Assembly: GCA_905197385.1 (NCBI GenBank)
Contig: CAJJYO010000104.1
Span: 1 to 6,024, forward strand
Direction of reading: 5' to 3'
DNA from: an uncultured Collinsella sp.
Lineage (GTDB): Bacteria > Actinomycetota > Coriobacteriia > Coriobacteriales > Coriobacteriaceae
DNA length: 6,024 bases
Position numbers and translations under genes: made by a program. Each line of letters starts with the position of its first letter. Position 1 is the first letter of the stretch. This document shows positions 5,853 to 6,024 of this stretch, one piece after another. The notes below the pieces were generated by a model. The model had not been told where the DNA came from. It saw only the letters and a list, made by a program, of their open reading frames with translations, and did no database searches.

Positions 5853-6024
5853 TCGTACAAAAGAGGCAAGGCTCCCCTTACAAGCACTTGCCCGCGGCCC
5901 GCGTCGGCCGCAACCAACGTGTGCGGCCACCAGGGCGAGGTCGCGTAATGTATGTGTCTCGTGTCTAGCCGCGTCGAGGCCCCTGCCCGTCCACGGTGAC
6001 CCAAAGCTGTTTAGCCTCGGACGT
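5853..6024 (-). promoter_or_regulatory. Upstream region of nagB
   Basis: These 172 bases precede nagB and hold no gene I can support. GCGGCC (5894-5899) and GGCCGC (5906-5911) form a six-pair hairpin with a six-base loop. GTGTCT is repeated at 5954-5959 and 5961-5966, and GTCTAG (5963-5968) resembles the core of the GntR-type amino-sugar operator (DasR/NagR family), but its flanks do not complete that palindrome. No clear -35/-10 pair was found. The nagB promoter probably lies here. Confidence 0.35.

Noticed and set aside
5102..5968. 288-codon plus-strand open frame antisense to nagB
   Set aside because: It covers nearly the whole of nagB, whose motifs are unmistakable. The glycine/valine-rich translation is the reverse-strand image of its biased codons.
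5840..6004. N-terminal extension of NagB by 55 residues from an upstream ATG
   Set aside because: The extra residues have no counterpart in the family and no ribosome binding site, whereas the ATG at 5839 has both a Shine-Dalgarno and the family N-terminus.

Overview
The window looks like chromosomal DNA from a GC-rich Gram-positive anaerobe. My best guess is a coriobacterium (Actinomycetota, Collinsella-like). The grounds are the G/C-rich third codon positions, a short Bacillus-type NagB, a YhbY-family protein and a very large regulator with a SARP-type C-terminus. The taxon is an inference from style and family resemblance, not from a marker gene. I see no RNA gene, insertion sequence, CRISPR array or phage gene.

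Layout. Bases 1-249 are a non-coding, hairpin-rich leader. It ends in a convincing intrinsic terminator (198-230) only six bases before the Shine-Dalgarno of a plus-strand class I SAM-dependent methyltransferase (250-1137). After a 158-base gap comes a plus-strand yhbY-type RNA-binding protein of ribosome assembly (1296-1595), closed by a strong terminator (1633-1666). A 998-residue minus-strand regulator (1665-4661) converges on it, and its stop codon overlaps the T-tract of that terminator. The regulator has a MalT-like P-loop ATPase at the N-terminus and a winged-helix plus BTAD (SARP-like) module at the C-terminus. A gap of about 450 bases (4662-5110) carries a repeated GACCATATG, a perfect 14-base palindrome and the terminator of the next gene. 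A minus-strand nagB, glucosamine-6-phosphate deaminase (5111-5839), follows, with its upstream region running to the window edge.

How the parts relate. No multi-gene operon is evident: each of the four genes has its own upstream region and three terminators separate them. NagB feeds amino sugars into glycolysis. The regulator lies downstream of nagB on the same strand but is separated from it by a terminator and its own upstream region, so a link to amino-sugar control is only a possibility. The two most interesting points are the attenuator-like leader of the methyltransferase and the regulator's domain order, with DNA-binding and BTAD parts at the C-terminus behind a MalT-type ATPase.
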